From the IMG/VR virus record IMGVR_UViG_3300005253_000632, positions 1 to 57,978 of that record: DNA of 57,978 nucleotides; one strand, written 5' to 3'. How positions within the stretch are numbered: the stretch's first letter is position 1; every line of letters begins with the position of its first letter. This document shows, one piece after another, positions 42,473 to 49,230 of this stretch. Made by a program: the position numbers and the translations under genes. The DNA is from a virus. A model generated the notes under the pieces. The model was not told the origin of the DNA. It did no database searches and saw only the letters and a program-made list of their open reading frames with translations.

Positions 42473-42885
42473 GCACCACATTTGTTGCCAACACAACGCT
42501 GTTTGTAGAGCACTGTTCTCAATGCGGTCTAACCTTTGCAATGCCGGAGAGTCTCGAAAGGGAACTAAGGCAGAATCACAAGATTTTCTATTGTCCCGTG
42601 GGGCACGGTATGCATTACTCAGGCGAATCCGACCTAGAGCGAGAGTGCCGGCATCGTCAAGAGATACAGAATCGCTTGACGAACGAGCTGTCATACCACG
42701 ACCAAACGCGTGCCCAACTTCGGGACACCGAGCGGAGTCGCAATGCCCACAAAGGCGCGGTTACCCGCATCAAGAACCGCGTTGCCAGCGGCGTGTGTCC
42801 ATGCTGCAAGCGAACGTTCAAGCAGCTCGCCGCGCACATGAAGACGAAGCATCCGACATGGAACAAGAGCGAGGCCCTCGCGTGA
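42469..42885 (+). CDS. Zinc-finger protein
   Basis: 138 residues. CSQCGLTFAMPESLEREL, FYCPVGHGMHYSGES and CPCCKRTFKQLAAHMKTKH: two to three zinc fingers, the last of C2H2 type. A coiled segment between them (ELSYHDQTRAQLRDTER). Similar layouts occur in phage proteins of unknown role. Confidence 0.65.
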   Translation: MSTTFVANTTLFVEHCSQCGLTFAMPESLERELRQNHKIFYCPVGHGMHYSGESDLERECRHRQEIQNRLTNELSYHDQTRAQLRDTERSRNAHKGAVTRIKNRVASGVCPCCKRTFKQLAAHMKTKHPTWNKSEALA

Positions 42886-43088
42886 CCCGCAGATTTGTCT
42901 ACGCATGGACTGGCCCGTGGCCGCAATGGATGCGGATCATTCGCGCCCCATGGTTCTTCGTTCAGCAAACGCTCTACTGGCACCGGCACGGCGGGCGGTG
43001 GCTAGCGTCGGCCGCGCTGGCGTGGGCAATGGTTGTTGCACAGTGCGACGACTCGGACATTCGGCAAGATAAGAGGCGAAACGCGTGA
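42882..43088 (+). CDS. Small membrane protein
   Basis: 68 residues from GTG 42882, overlapping the zinc-finger gene. Trp-rich start (WTGPWPQWMRIIRAPW) and a segment SAALAWAMVVAQ. Function unknown. Confidence 0.5.
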   Translation: MTRRFVYAWTGPWPQWMRIIRAPWFFVQQTLYWHRHGGRWLASAALAWAMVVAQCDDSDIRQDKRRNA

Positions 43089-43255
43089 CCCGCCTGGAGA
43101 CGACAGCCGGAGGCCGCCGAGTTGTGATCCTGAGCCAATGTCCGCGAAATGAAAGGAACGCCTATGGCCAAGTGATCCTTCGGGCTGCCGGTTCCCACAA
43201 CATTTTGACCCGGCAGCCCCATTTTCACGATATAATACAGCATGGCCCGCAATAA
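43085..43255 (+). CDS. Possible small protein over a promoter
   Basis: 56 residues from GTG 43085, coupled (GTGA) to the previous stop. GRRVVILSQCPRNERNAYG looks coding, but a strong stem and a TATAAT box lie inside. Kept with low confidence. Confidence 0.35.
   Translation: MTRLETTAGGRRVVILSQCPRNERNAYGQVILRAAGSHNILTRQPHFHDIIQHGPQ
43182..43219 (+). terminator. Strong stem-loop before a leaderless gene
   Basis: GGGCTGCCGG and CCGGCAGCCC are perfect complements around 18 nt, followed by CCATTTT. Possibly a terminator in front of the promoter at 43231. Confidence 0.45.
43231..43236 (+). promoter_or_regulatory. TATAAT box with leaderless start
   Basis: Consensus -10 five nt before ATG 43242. 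No clear -35 at normal distance (TTGACC is 20 nt away). The mRNA would start at or near the start codon. Confidence 0.45.
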
Positions 43256-43460
43256 GTTCAGCCTGCCTGAACTCCTAGATTACCTCGTTTCGTACATCCA
43301 CGCCCACGGATCGCCCACGGGCATGAAGCAGGCCGCCGCAGCCCATTTTGACTGTGATCGCCGGACGATAACTCGAGCGCTGGATGAGCTTCGCCGCCAG
43401 AAGCGGCTCGGCCGCGACGCATACCGCAAATGGCGCAACTCCACCGACGCTGCAGATTGA
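43242..43460 (+). CDS. Small helix-turn-helix protein
   Basis: 72 residues. MARNKFSLPELLDYLVSYIH, then TGMKQAAAAHFDCDRRTITRA, a clear helix-turn-helix with recognition helix. Possible regulator; expressed from a near leaderless promoter. Confidence 0.6.
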   Translation: MARNKFSLPELLDYLVSYIHAHGSPTGMKQAAAAHFDCDRRTITRALDELRRQKRLGRDAYRKWRNSTDAAD

Positions 43461-43509
43461 TGTCCCATTTCAGGCCCCCAGCACCCCCTTATAAGGTAGG
43501 GAGCGTGCT

Positions 43510-43794
43510 TTGGCCACATCCGACGAGCTACCACAATTAGATGAAGCAACGCGGAGGGCCATTGCTCGGCTGCCCCGCGATCTCCGCGAGGACGGCCGGC
43601 AGGAGGCATATTTAGCGATCCTTGATGGCCGCAGCCCTTCGGCAGCGGTGCGCGAGTTTCGCCGCCGAGAGCAATTCCGCCAAGACCGCGAAGAGGTTGG
43701 GCTGCCCCGGGACCCGGCGTCCGACAACTCGCTTCCACCATCACCATCGAATCGCCGCGTGTCAGATTGGAGATCGGATGCGCGGTCTTGTTAG
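43510..43794 (+). CDS. Sigma-like or DNA-associated small protein
   Basis: 94 residues from TTG 43510. LPRDLREDGRQEAYLAILDG resembles the D-x2-QE helix of sigma region 2, followed by VREFRRREQFRQDREEVG. The end is Pro/Ser-rich. Similarity is short, so the call is weak. Confidence 0.45.
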   Translation: MATSDELPQLDEATRRAIARLPRDLREDGRQEAYLAILDGRSPSAAVREFRRREQFRQDREEVGLPRDPASDNSLPPSPSNRRVSDWRSDARSC

Positions 43795-44117
43795 CGGCGA
43801 TCATCCCGCTGCGCGGCCTAGAGATCCATCCAACCGCGTGGCTTTGCCGCGGTCAATTCGCGGATCGCCGGTTGCGGCGGGGTGCAATGCCTCGTCGCCC
43901 CGGCGGGGCCTTACGATATTTCGTGCCGATCGGCGGCGTGGCGGGTAGCGGGAATAGGCCGGTACCAGGCCGAATACCGACGGATGCCACGGCAGGGACG
44001 CCTGAAATGGGAACGGTAGTTGGGTTCGACTCCCACACCATTCGTGCCGGTGATGCAAACCCGGCCCGATTTGTACGGATTGACGCCGGCGGGGCCTTAA
44101 TCCTCTGCCATGTCTAA
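43767..44117 (+). CDS. Possible protein or non-coding stretch
   Basis: 116 residues from TTG 43767, overlapping the previous gene by 28 bp and the leftward gene at 44097 by 21 bp. The C-terminal half (TPEMGTVVGFDSHTIRAGD) reads like a protein; the first half is Arg/Pro-rich. The stretch from 43795 to 44096 otherwise holds a T-arm-like GGTTCGACTCCCAC without cloverleaf. Uncertain. Confidence 0.35.
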   Translation: MEIGCAVLLAAIIPLRGLEIHPTAWLCRGQFADRRLRRGAMPRRPGGALRYFVPIGGVAGSGNRPVPGRIPTDATAGTPEMGTVVGFDSHTIRAGDANPARFVRIDAGGALILCHV

Positions 44118-44240
44118 CTTTTGTGGTGGCTTCGGGCTTGGCGGTGTTGGCTCGTCATCGTCTGCGTCCACGGGCGGGGCGGGCTTGAATCCGAAGCCCT
44201 TGAGTGGCTCTTCCACGATGTTGATTTTGCCAAGGTCCAT
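44097..44240 (-). CDS. Small Pro-rich acidic protein
   Basis: 47 residues, MDLGKINIVEEPLKGFGFKP followed by a Pro/Asp-rich tail ending KLDMAED. The TACAAT box ends 6 nt before its ATG (promoter at hairpin H1), so translation is leaderless. Last gene of the leftward cluster. Confidence 0.5.
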   Translation of the reverse strand: MDLGKINIVEEPLKGFGFKPAPPVDADDDEPTPPSPKPPQKLDMAED

Positions 44241-44246
44241 CGTGAC

Positions 44247-44275
44247 ATTGTATCACAGTGTCGCTTATTCATCAA
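44247..44275 (-). promoter_or_regulatory. Hairpin-promoter unit H1
   Basis: Leftward: TTGATG (44275-44270), 17-nt spacer, TACAAT (44252-44247). The -35 falls at the loop of the hairpin TGTCGCTT ... AAGCGACA (44259-44282), which directly follows the cytosine methyltransferase stop. Confidence 0.5.
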
Positions 44276-44282
44276 AGCGACA

Positions 44283-45179
44283 TCATGGATGCGCAGCTAC
44301 GATTCGTCTCCCGATCCATTCGGCGACTTGCGGGACGACGGCGTTGGCGAGCCCTCTAAGTCGGTCCACCCTTCGGGGAACCCCATGAGCCACTCGATCC
44401 ACGTCGGGTTCAGTTGACCACCAAGGGTCTCTGATAATCCCATTGCTCCCCGTCGCGGCGAAACATTTCCGCCCTTGATCGCGTCGGTGCTGGTTGGAGT
44501 CGGGAACCTCGCTACCGCAGTCGCCAGATCGTCGCTGCCCGTGCCCGGACGGCTGGCCCTGGCAAAGTCCGGTCCGCTGGGGCTGCTCTTGGGAATGGGC
44601 CATCGTTTGGGAATAATCCCCGCCTCGCGAAATTTTCGTATGGTATCGTGATTCGTTGTTTGTTCGTTGTAGACTTCGCCCATTGACGCTGTTGCGGTGG
44701 GCAAGAATGAAAACCCGATATCGGATATGCGGGGCACCAACGGCTGCTGCCGGAATACAATCCCATTCCGCATCGTACCCGCCATCGGCCAAGTTTCCGA
44801 GAACTCGATCCATCCCCCGAACAAGCAAAGCTGCGACGTTTTCCACGAGCACGTATCGGGGTCGTAGCTCGCAAATGATTCTGTAGAACTCAGACCACAA
44901 CCCGCTTCGCTGGCCTTCGATTCCTGCCCGCTTGCCGGCGCTGCTGATGTCTTGACAGGGGAAGCCCCCACAAATGAGATCAACGGATTCCAGATTGCGG
45001 ATACCGACTGTTCTAACATCTTCGTATCGCTCCACGGTTGGCCAGTGTTTCGCTAGGACCTGACAGCAGTAATCATCAATTTCGACCTGCCATCGACACG
45101 CCATGCCGGCTCGCTCAAGGCCAAGATCGAGCCCGCCGATGCCAGCGAATAGGCTACCAAATGTGATGGGCTGTGGCAT
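44283..45179 (-). CDS. dcm: DNA C5-cytosine methyltransferase
   Basis: 298 residues from ATG 45179. Motif I FAGIGGLDLGLERAG; catalytic PCQ in GGFPCQDISSAGKR; motif VI ENVAALL; motif VIII IRYRVFILA; a variable region with Gln/Ser-rich residues; motif X LANAVVPQVAEWIG. Complete enzyme of usual length. No partner nuclease is adjacent, so it is an orphan that probably protects phage DNA. TACAAT (45192-45187) 7 nt upstream gives a leaderless start. Confidence 0.9.
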   Translation of the reverse strand: MPQPITFGSLFAGIGGLDLGLERAGMACRWQVEIDDYCCQVLAKHWPTVERYEDVRTVGIRNLESVDLICGGFPCQDISSAGKRAGIEGQRSGLWSEFYRIICELRPRYVLVENVAALLVRGMDRVLGNLADGGYDAEWDCIPAAAVGAPHIRYRVFILAHRNSVNGRSLQRTNNESRYHTKISRGGDYSQTMAHSQEQPQRTGLCQGQPSGHGQRRSGDCGSEVPDSNQHRRDQGRKCFAATGSNGIIRDPWWSTEPDVDRVAHGVPRRVDRLRGLANAVVPQVAEWIGRRIVAAHP

Positions 45180-45186
45180 GGTGACC

Positions 45187-45220
45187 ATTGTACCAAGAAT
45201 GTCGCTTTTCATCCAAAGCG
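45187..45220 (-). promoter_or_regulatory. Hairpin-promoter unit H2
   Basis: Leftward: TGGATG-like -35 in the loop of CGCTTT ... AAAGCG (45203-45220), 17-nt spacer, TACAAT (45192-45187). It follows the stop of the gene at 45221 and precedes the methyltransferase. Confidence 0.45.
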
Positions 45221-45520
45221 CTACTCTAACGAGATACGCTCTTCGTGCTTGAATATGTGCCCGAAGCGGCAGACAGAACAATGGCACGTATAGTGTGCCG
45301 TGAACAGTCCTGCCCGGCTCAGAAAAAACTCATAGTCTTCGCGCAGGCTTTCCTCTTGGTTGTCGGCCGTTGGTTCTGCGCCTAGGGCTTTTCGCTTTTC
45401 GTCGAACTCTGCGACAGGAATCTTCCCATAGGTATCGGCAACCTCCCGTTTGGCGGCTTCATGTTTGGCCTGAGCCGCCAGAAGGCATTTGGGGCATACT
45501 GACCAATTGTCGGCGGACAT
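45221..45520 (-). CDS. Hypothetical protein with Cys pairs
   Basis: 99 residues. VCPKCLLAAQ at the start and HYTCHCSVCRFGH near the end probably share a zinc ion; a helical acidic middle. AAGGAAG before ATG. Stop TAG is the first part of hairpin H2. Confidence 0.55.
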   Translation of the reverse strand: MSADNWSVCPKCLLAAQAKHEAAKREVADTYGKIPVAEFDEKRKALGAEPTADNQEESLREDYEFFLSRAGLFTAHYTCHCSVCRFGHIFKHEERISLE

Positions 45521-45542
45521 TCGATCTTCCTTTCAATGGTGT

Positions 45543-45559
45543 CGCTTTCAGCCAAAGCG
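45543..45559 (-). repeat. Gene-end hairpin H3
   Basis: CGCTTT-CAGCC-AAAGCG. The end of the gene at 45548 lies inside it. No -10 follows; the next gene has a ribosome site right after. Confidence 0.5.
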
Positions 45560-45946
45560 CTGCTGCTTATCGGCCCATGCTTTGTGTGTCCGCGTGTAGG
45601 CGAGTCGGCGGGCCTTTCGCTGTGAACTCGCATTACCATAGAACACCGCACGCCCGTCTTGCTGAACCACATACGCCACCCATTCGCCGCGCTTGATATG
45701 GATCAAGATTGGAGCGCTGCACCACCCGTGGCCATGACGCCGACCATCGTACGGCCCGCCAACAAAGACGTACTTCTCCCGCTGGCCTCGCGCGGACAGC
45801 TCTTTCGATACTTCGGCCTTGTGGTCAGCAATCCATGATGAAACTAGGCCGGGCTTAATAGACTCCGGCTGCTGCATGATTAGTTCGCCGTCCCAATCCA
45901 GTCCGAGCTTGAAGCCGAGAGCTTCGAGGACGTCAATAACGAACAT
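45548..45946 (-). CDS. Hypothetical protein
   Basis: 132 residues. FVIDVLEALGFKLGLDWDGE is the start of a phage protein type; YVFVGGPYDGRRHGHGW in the middle and a basic end. SD AAGGAGA. Its last codons lie in hairpin H3. Confidence 0.55.
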   Translation of the reverse strand: MFVIDVLEALGFKLGLDWDGELIMQQPESIKPGLVSSWIADHKAEVSKELSARGQREKYVFVGGPYDGRRHGHGWCSAPILIHIKRGEWVAYVVQQDGRAVFYGNASSQRKARRLAYTRTHKAWADKQQRFG

Positions 45947-45964
45947 CGTTTCTCCTTAGAGTGT

Positions 45965-45980
45965 CGCTTTGTGCAAAGCG
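45965..45980 (-). repeat. Gene-end hairpin H4
   Basis: CGCTTT-GTGC-AAAGCG between the stop TAG of 45981 and the ribosome site of 45946. Confidence 0.5.
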
Positions 45981-46253
45981 CTACTCTGCTCCAGCGGGCG
46001 GCTTCTCTTCGGCCTTGGCTCTCGCCAGTGCCATATCGTGCTCAAACAGGTCCTCTTCGTTCATCTCGTACAGTGACGGCTTACAGTCCACGCCCCACGT
46101 TCGATCACAGATGCGACAGAACGACTCCGTTCCTTCGTCTACGCTGTCTCTGAGTATCCACACGCTCCGGTGGTTCAGTTCGCAGTGACGCACACGGCTG
46201 CGCTCCGCCGCGATACGCCGTTCTTGTGCATCCGGCTTTGTGGTTTTTGGCAT
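45981..46253 (-). CDS. Hypothetical protein with Cys pair
   Basis: 90 residues from ATG 46253 (MPKTTKPDAQERR) with AAAGGAGA. FCRICDRTWGVDC is a probable zinc site; end AKAEEKPPAGAE is like other modular phage proteins. Confidence 0.55.
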   Translation of the reverse strand: MPKTTKPDAQERRIAAERSRVRHCELNHRSVWILRDSVDEGTESFCRICDRTWGVDCKPSLYEMNEEDLFEHDMALARAKAEEKPPAGAE

Positions 46254-46273
46254 TGAGTCTCCTTTCGGAGTGT

Positions 46274-46291
46274 CGCTTTCATCCAAAAGCG
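46274..46291 (-). repeat. Gene-end hairpin H5
   Basis: CGCTTT-CATCCA-AAAGCG directly after the stop TAG of the gene at 46292. Confidence 0.5.
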
Positions 46292-46486
46292 CTATTCGGG
46301 TTTGTTGGCCTCGTCGATGTAGGCCCTGACCCCGGCTTTAGTGCGGGAGCTTATGGATGGCCGGCACACCAAGCGGAATTGCCATTGCAAGAAGCGTCTG
46401 TGGCCATCCCGAATCACGATTGGTGTTATCAGGTTGCCCCGGTATTCCCACGATTTGCGATTGTCGCATTGCTGTGCGTTGCTCAT
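46292..46486 (-). CDS. Small protein, paralog of 39080
   Basis: 64 residues from ATG 46486 with AGGAGG. DNRKSWEYRGNLITP and SSRTKAGVRAYIDEANKPE are homologous to the rightward gene at 39080. First gene of the leftward cluster, under the H6 promoter. Confidence 0.6.
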   Translation of the reverse strand: MSNAQQCDNRKSWEYRGNLITPIVIRDGHRRFLQWQFRLVCRPSISSRTKAGVRAYIDEANKPE

Positions 46487-46509
46487 TGCAGGGCCTCCTA
46501 TTCTGCCCA

Positions 46510-46547
46510 ATCCTACCACAGGGTGTCGCTTTTGCAAGAAAGCGACA
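46510..46547 (-). promoter_or_regulatory. Hairpin-promoter unit H6
   Basis: TGTCGCTTT ... AAAGCGACA (46524-46547), a perfect 9-bp stem. Leftward -35 TTGCAA (46537-46532), 16-nt spacer, -10 TAGGAT (46515-46510). Same design as H8. Confidence 0.6.
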
Positions 46548-46931
46548 TTCAAAACGACGGGCTGCAGGCTTTTACTGCGGCACGCCGCAAGGCGCAAAGG
46601 CAGGACACCCGTTCGTGTCCATCGCCGCTTGCATCCAGCAGATTGTCTATAGCCGCTCCGCTGGCATCCAATGACACTATACCACATTCGCAACGAGCGA
46701 CAAGCAATAATAGTGTGATGGCAACTGCCATTGTGGCAGACAAGAACGAAACACGCTCCGAGCGGAGCTTCGGCGAATAGCCGGCCCTCTGCGTTGACGA
46801 GCGAATAGGGCGATTGGCGCAAACCTCAGGCGCGACGTACACCCGCCCGGCCGGTGCATCGGCGAAATGATGGGGTTCGCATATTGAGCCCCGGGGGTGA
46901 CTTGGCCGGGAGAGACCGGCCTCCATTTGAT
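46548..46931. other. Gap with a leftward promoter, no sure gene
   Basis: No convincing gene. Leftward TTGTCG (46703-46698), 16-nt spacer and TATAGT (46681-46676) look like a promoter for the leftward cluster. Short frames such as a 16-residue MDTNGCPAFAPCGVPQ follow. Rightward only shadow frames are seen. Confidence 0.45.
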
Positions 46932-47090
46932 ATGCAGCTAAATACGGACACAACTGCATGCGACCCTGGATCAGCAAGAGCGTTCTTGCACAGGCCAGAC
47001 GCGCAGGAACTGCTGACTCGACATTCCGCCAAATGCTGCTCGCACGGGGCCATCAGCACAACCTACGCTCCCTGTAATTGCGGGGCCTAA
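46932..47090 (+). CDS. Small Cys protein, tandem paralog 1
   Basis: 52 residues from ATG 46932. FLHRPDAQELLTRHSAKCCS and CNCGA match the next gene (FLMRPGIRRMLTEHSLLCCS, CDCGA). Ribosome site weak. Confidence 0.5.
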   Translation: MQLNTDTTACDPGSARAFLHRPDAQELLTRHSAKCCSHGAISTTYAPCNCGA

Positions 47091-47122
47091 GAGAGGGCAC
47101 GGGCGCTGCTTGCCATTTTGAC

Positions 47123-47326
47123 ATGAGCCACACCAACGGATGCGAATGCCTAACTTGCAGATTGCAGGCGTTTCTCATGCGCCCGGGAATCAGACGAATG
47201 CTCACCGAACACAGTCTATTGTGTTGCTCCTATGAGGAAGCCCCAGCGGCTGAGCACTCATCGGCCCGATTGTGCGATTGCGGCGCATCCCAACGGGCCG
47301 CAGACCTAGAAGCCCTGTTCGTATGA
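47123..47326 (+). CDS. Small Cys protein, tandem paralog 2
   Basis: 67 residues from ATG 47123. CECLTCRLQAFLMRPGIR then CCSYEE and CDCGA. Tandem copy of the previous gene with an added N-terminal Cys pair. Confidence 0.55.
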   Translation: MSHTNGCECLTCRLQAFLMRPGIRRMLTEHSLLCCSYEEAPAAEHSSARLCDCGASQRAADLEALFV

Positions 47327-47694
47327 TGTTCCAACTCCTGCTCAAACCAGTGCCCGCCGGCCGCGACGGCGACGGCCGCGATCCCATTTACCGCTTGCGC
47401 GGGGCGCTCAAGGTGGCGTTGCGACGGTTCGGTTTGCGGTGCATAAGCTGTGAAACACTCGAAATTTCCGCCCCAGGTCTACACGAAAGACGAGCTCAAT
47501 CGCATTCTGATGGCCTGCGGCGGTCACCCAAACGGGCTGCGAAATCGGGCGATCATAATGATGGGCTACCGCTGTGGGTTGCGATGCGCAGAGGCGCTGG
47601 CGCTCCACCGATCGGACATCGCTCTGGACCAAGGCCACGTGCTGATTCAGAGGGGCAAGGGCGGGAAGTCGCGGCGAATCGGGCTGCCGGATGA
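47323..47694 (+). CDS. Small phage protein overlapping the integrase
   Basis: 123 residues from ATG 47323. Only the first 50 residues (FQLLLKPVPAGRDGDGRDPI, YRLRGALKVALRRFGLRC) resemble a common small phage protein; the rest is read through 245 bp of the integrase gene in another frame. Probably a truncated gene whose original end was lost. Confidence 0.45.
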   Translation: MMFQLLLKPVPAGRDGDGRDPIYRLRGALKVALRRFGLRCISCETLEISAPGLHERRAQSHSDGLRRSPKRAAKSGDHNDGLPLWVAMRRGAGAPPIGHRSGPRPRADSEGQGREVAANRAAG

Positions 47695-48013
47695 CGCTGC
47701 GGCTGCCGTTCGTTCCACGTGGAACGCGGAGCCCATGCGGGGCGAGTGGGCGTTCCCCACCTCGAGCGCAGGAAAGCTGTGTACCTCATACGTTCGAACC
47801 CTGTTGCCGCGGCTGGCCCGGCGGGCGAACATCGCTAAGCGCCTGCACTTCCACGGCTTACGCCACACCTTCGCCTGGGAGCTGTCACAAGAGGGGGTGC
47901 CGATGCCGATCATTCAACGGGCCTTGGGCCACAGCAGCTTGAACACCACGGCGGTCTATTTAGACCATCTGGCCCCCCATGATGTGATCAACGCGACGCG
48001 GAACCGCGCATAA
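47450..48013 (+). CDS. int: Tyrosine recombinase (integrase), catalytic domain
   Basis: 187 residues from GTG 47450. GYRCGLRCAEALAL holds the first catalytic Arg, HGLRHTFAW the His-x2-Arg, and LGHSSLNTTAVYLDH the His and tyrosine nucleophile. The catalytic domain is full, but there is almost no N-terminal DNA-binding arm; most integrases have 300 or more residues. Shorter Xer-like enzymes exist. Could catalyse integration, or resolve multimers. Confidence 0.85.
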   Translation: MKHSKFPPQVYTKDELNRILMACGGHPNGLRNRAIIMMGYRCGLRCAEALALHRSDIALDQGHVLIQRGKGGKSRRIGLPDDAAAAVRSTWNAEPMRGEWAFPTSSAGKLCTSYVRTLLPRLARRANIAKRLHFHGLRHTFAWELSQEGVPMPIIQRALGHSSLNTTAVYLDHLAPHDVINATRNRA

Positions 48014-48018
48014 AACGA

Positions 48019-48044
48019 CCGCCGACACATCCGTGTCCCGGCGG
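48019..48044 (+). terminator. Hairpin after integrase
   Basis: CCGCC-GACAC ... GTGTC-(CC)-GGCGG, a 10-bp stem with a two-base bulge, 6 nt past the stop. Likely terminator or RNA end. Confidence 0.5.
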
Positions 48045-48093
48045 CCGGGTCCATGATCAACCGCGAGCATACATCCCTATGCCATCCTGTCAA

Positions 48094-48129
48094 GCAACAA
48101 ATGCTGCAACAAAATACCGAATTTGTTGC
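48094..48129. promoter_or_regulatory. Inverted repeat near integrase (attP or operator candidate)
   Basis: GCAACAAAT (48094-48102), GCAACAAAAT (48106-48115) and the complement ATTTGTTGC (48121-48129) lie 80-115 nt after int. AT-rich compared with its surroundings; may hold integrase arm or core sites. Confidence 0.4.
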
Positions 48130-48170
48130 AAGGTCGCAGGTCAAACCAAGCAGAAACCAGCGAGAAACCA

Positions 48171-48386
48171 ATGGCCGAGCTTCCCGCCAGCCACTCCAAG
48201 GCGCTGAACAAGGGCCGCACCAAGAAGCTCCAGCGCCGCCTCACGTCGATCGACGCACAGCTCCGCACCCGCCGGGCAGCGATCAGCGAACAGCAGACGA
48301 TCATCCATGGCCTGCTCAAGACGCGGGAACGCCTGGACAAGCAACTGTACGAGGTGGCCAAGCGAGGTGGCCAAGCGAAAGGATGA
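48171..48386 (+). CDS. Small coiled-coil protein
   Basis: 71 residues from ATG 48171; basic helices KKLQRRLTSIDAQLRTRRA and LLKTRERLDKQLYEVAKRGG. Unknown role. Confidence 0.5.
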   Translation: MAELPASHSKALNKGRTKKLQRRLTSIDAQLRTRRAAISEQQTIIHGLLKTRERLDKQLYEVAKRGGQAKG

Positions 48387-48388
48387 AT

Positions 48389-48595
48389 ATGTCCGCAACT
48401 CGACTGGATTTCAGCTTCAACATCGGTCAACAACTTCTGATTAACGCAAATGGCAGGGGGGGCAAGGTGGGCAAGGTAATCGGGCTCTATATGAATCGTG
48501 ACGGTATCCACTTCGCTGAAGTCGAGTACTTCACGGATCAGAATGATCGTCGCGAGCAAATGTTCCGGGAAGAGGATGTGAGACCCATTGGCTGA
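48389..48595 (+). CDS. Small protein, tandem paralog 1
   Basis: 68 residues from ATG 48389 (GAAAGGA six nt before). VGKVIGLYMNRDGIHFAEVE and REEDVRPIG are shared with the gene at 48699. Beta-rich, perhaps an SH3-like fold. Confidence 0.55.
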   Translation: MSATRLDFSFNIGQQLLINANGRGGKVGKVIGLYMNRDGIHFAEVEYFTDQNDRREQMFREEDVRPIG

Positions 48596-48680
48596 CACCG
48601 CCACACTCAACAACTGGATCACGTTTCTCGGCCTGTTGGCCTACCCCGCCGCAGTGATGGGGGGTTGTCTCGTTGGATGA
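48588..48680 (+). CDS. Tiny membrane peptide
   Basis: 30 residues from TTG 48588: ADTATLNNWITFLGLLAYPA, one membrane segment. It overlaps the previous gene end; the same ATTGGCTGA/GTTGGCTGA junction follows the paralog at 48896. Confidence 0.45.
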   Translation: MADTATLNNWITFLGLLAYPAAVMGGCLVG

Positions 48681-48698
48681 TTGACTGAAAGGATGAAA

Positions 48699-48896
48699 AT
48701 GGCACACGTGCGCGTTGAATTCAAGTTCCCCCTCCTCAGCCAAGTGAAGATCAAGGCTACGGGCGCCGTGGGCAAGGTGATTGGCCTTTTCATTGATCGG
48801 GACTCGATCACCTTCGCACTCGTCGAGTGGTTCGACAAGACCGCGCAACAGCATCGGACATACTTCCGCGAAGAGGACCTCGAATCCGTTGGCTGA
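48699..48896 (+). CDS. Small protein, tandem paralog 2
   Basis: 65 residues from ATG 48699. VGKVIGLFIDRDSITFALVE and REEDLESVG repeat the pattern of the gene at 48389. Each paralog is followed by a TTG-started gene overlapping its end, so the unit was duplicated as a pair. Confidence 0.55.
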   Translation: MAHVRVEFKFPLLSQVKIKATGAVGKVIGLFIDRDSITFALVEWFDKTAQQHRTYFREEDLESVG

Positions 48897-49230
48897 CCCC
48901 ACCGCCAATCTCGGCGAACTCGCGATCACGGGCGGCCCCGGGCGTCCGAAGGGCTCCAAGAACAAGGCCACGCGATACCGCGCCTTGATCGACGAGGCCA
49001 TGAGCCAGGATGACGAGCGGGCGATCTGGCAGGCCCTGATTGGGTTGGCCAAGGGCTGTTCCGAAGTGCCCGCCGACGTGATTGCGGCCCGCCTCATTAT
49101 GGAGTATCGTTACGGCAAGCCGCGACAGGTCATCGAGGCCGACGTGAATATCGGCCTGCAAGAGCTTGTGTTTACGGTCGTTCCGATGTCTAATGAGAGC
49201 GAGACGAACGATGGCGATCCTGACCCATGA
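48889..49230 (+). CDS. DUF5681-like phage protein
   Basis: 113 residues from TTG 48889. GGPGRPKGSKNKATRYRALI is a basic lead typical of small phage proteins, then RAIWQALIGLAKG and YGKPRQVIEADVN helices. In some phages such genes lie near packaging genes, but small terminase status is not supported. Confidence 0.5.
   Translation: MADPTANLGELAITGGPGRPKGSKNKATRYRALIDEAMSQDDERAIWQALIGLAKGCSEVPADVIAARLIMEYRYGKPRQVIEADVNIGLQELVFTVVPMSNESETNDGDPDP

Noticed and set aside
43622-43948. Second rightward frame overlapping 43510
   Set aside because: Product is Arg/Pro-rich and out of frame with the better gene; low composition support.
43953-44046. tRNA-like 3' arm (GGTTCGACTCCCAC) with possible acceptor
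   Set aside because: T-loop fits, but the acceptor pairs poorly, no anticodon arm of normal size is seen and no CCA. Not called as tRNA.
46549-46977. Leftward frame with hydrophobic stretch MAVAITLLLLVARC
   Set aside because: Contains a promoter-like TTGTCG-N16-TATAGT and lacks a ribosome site; the rest of the product looks random.
48889-49230. Small terminase subunit
   Set aside because: It has a basic start and helices but no small terminase features and is far from the large subunit; HNH at 56485 marks the more likely neighbourhood.
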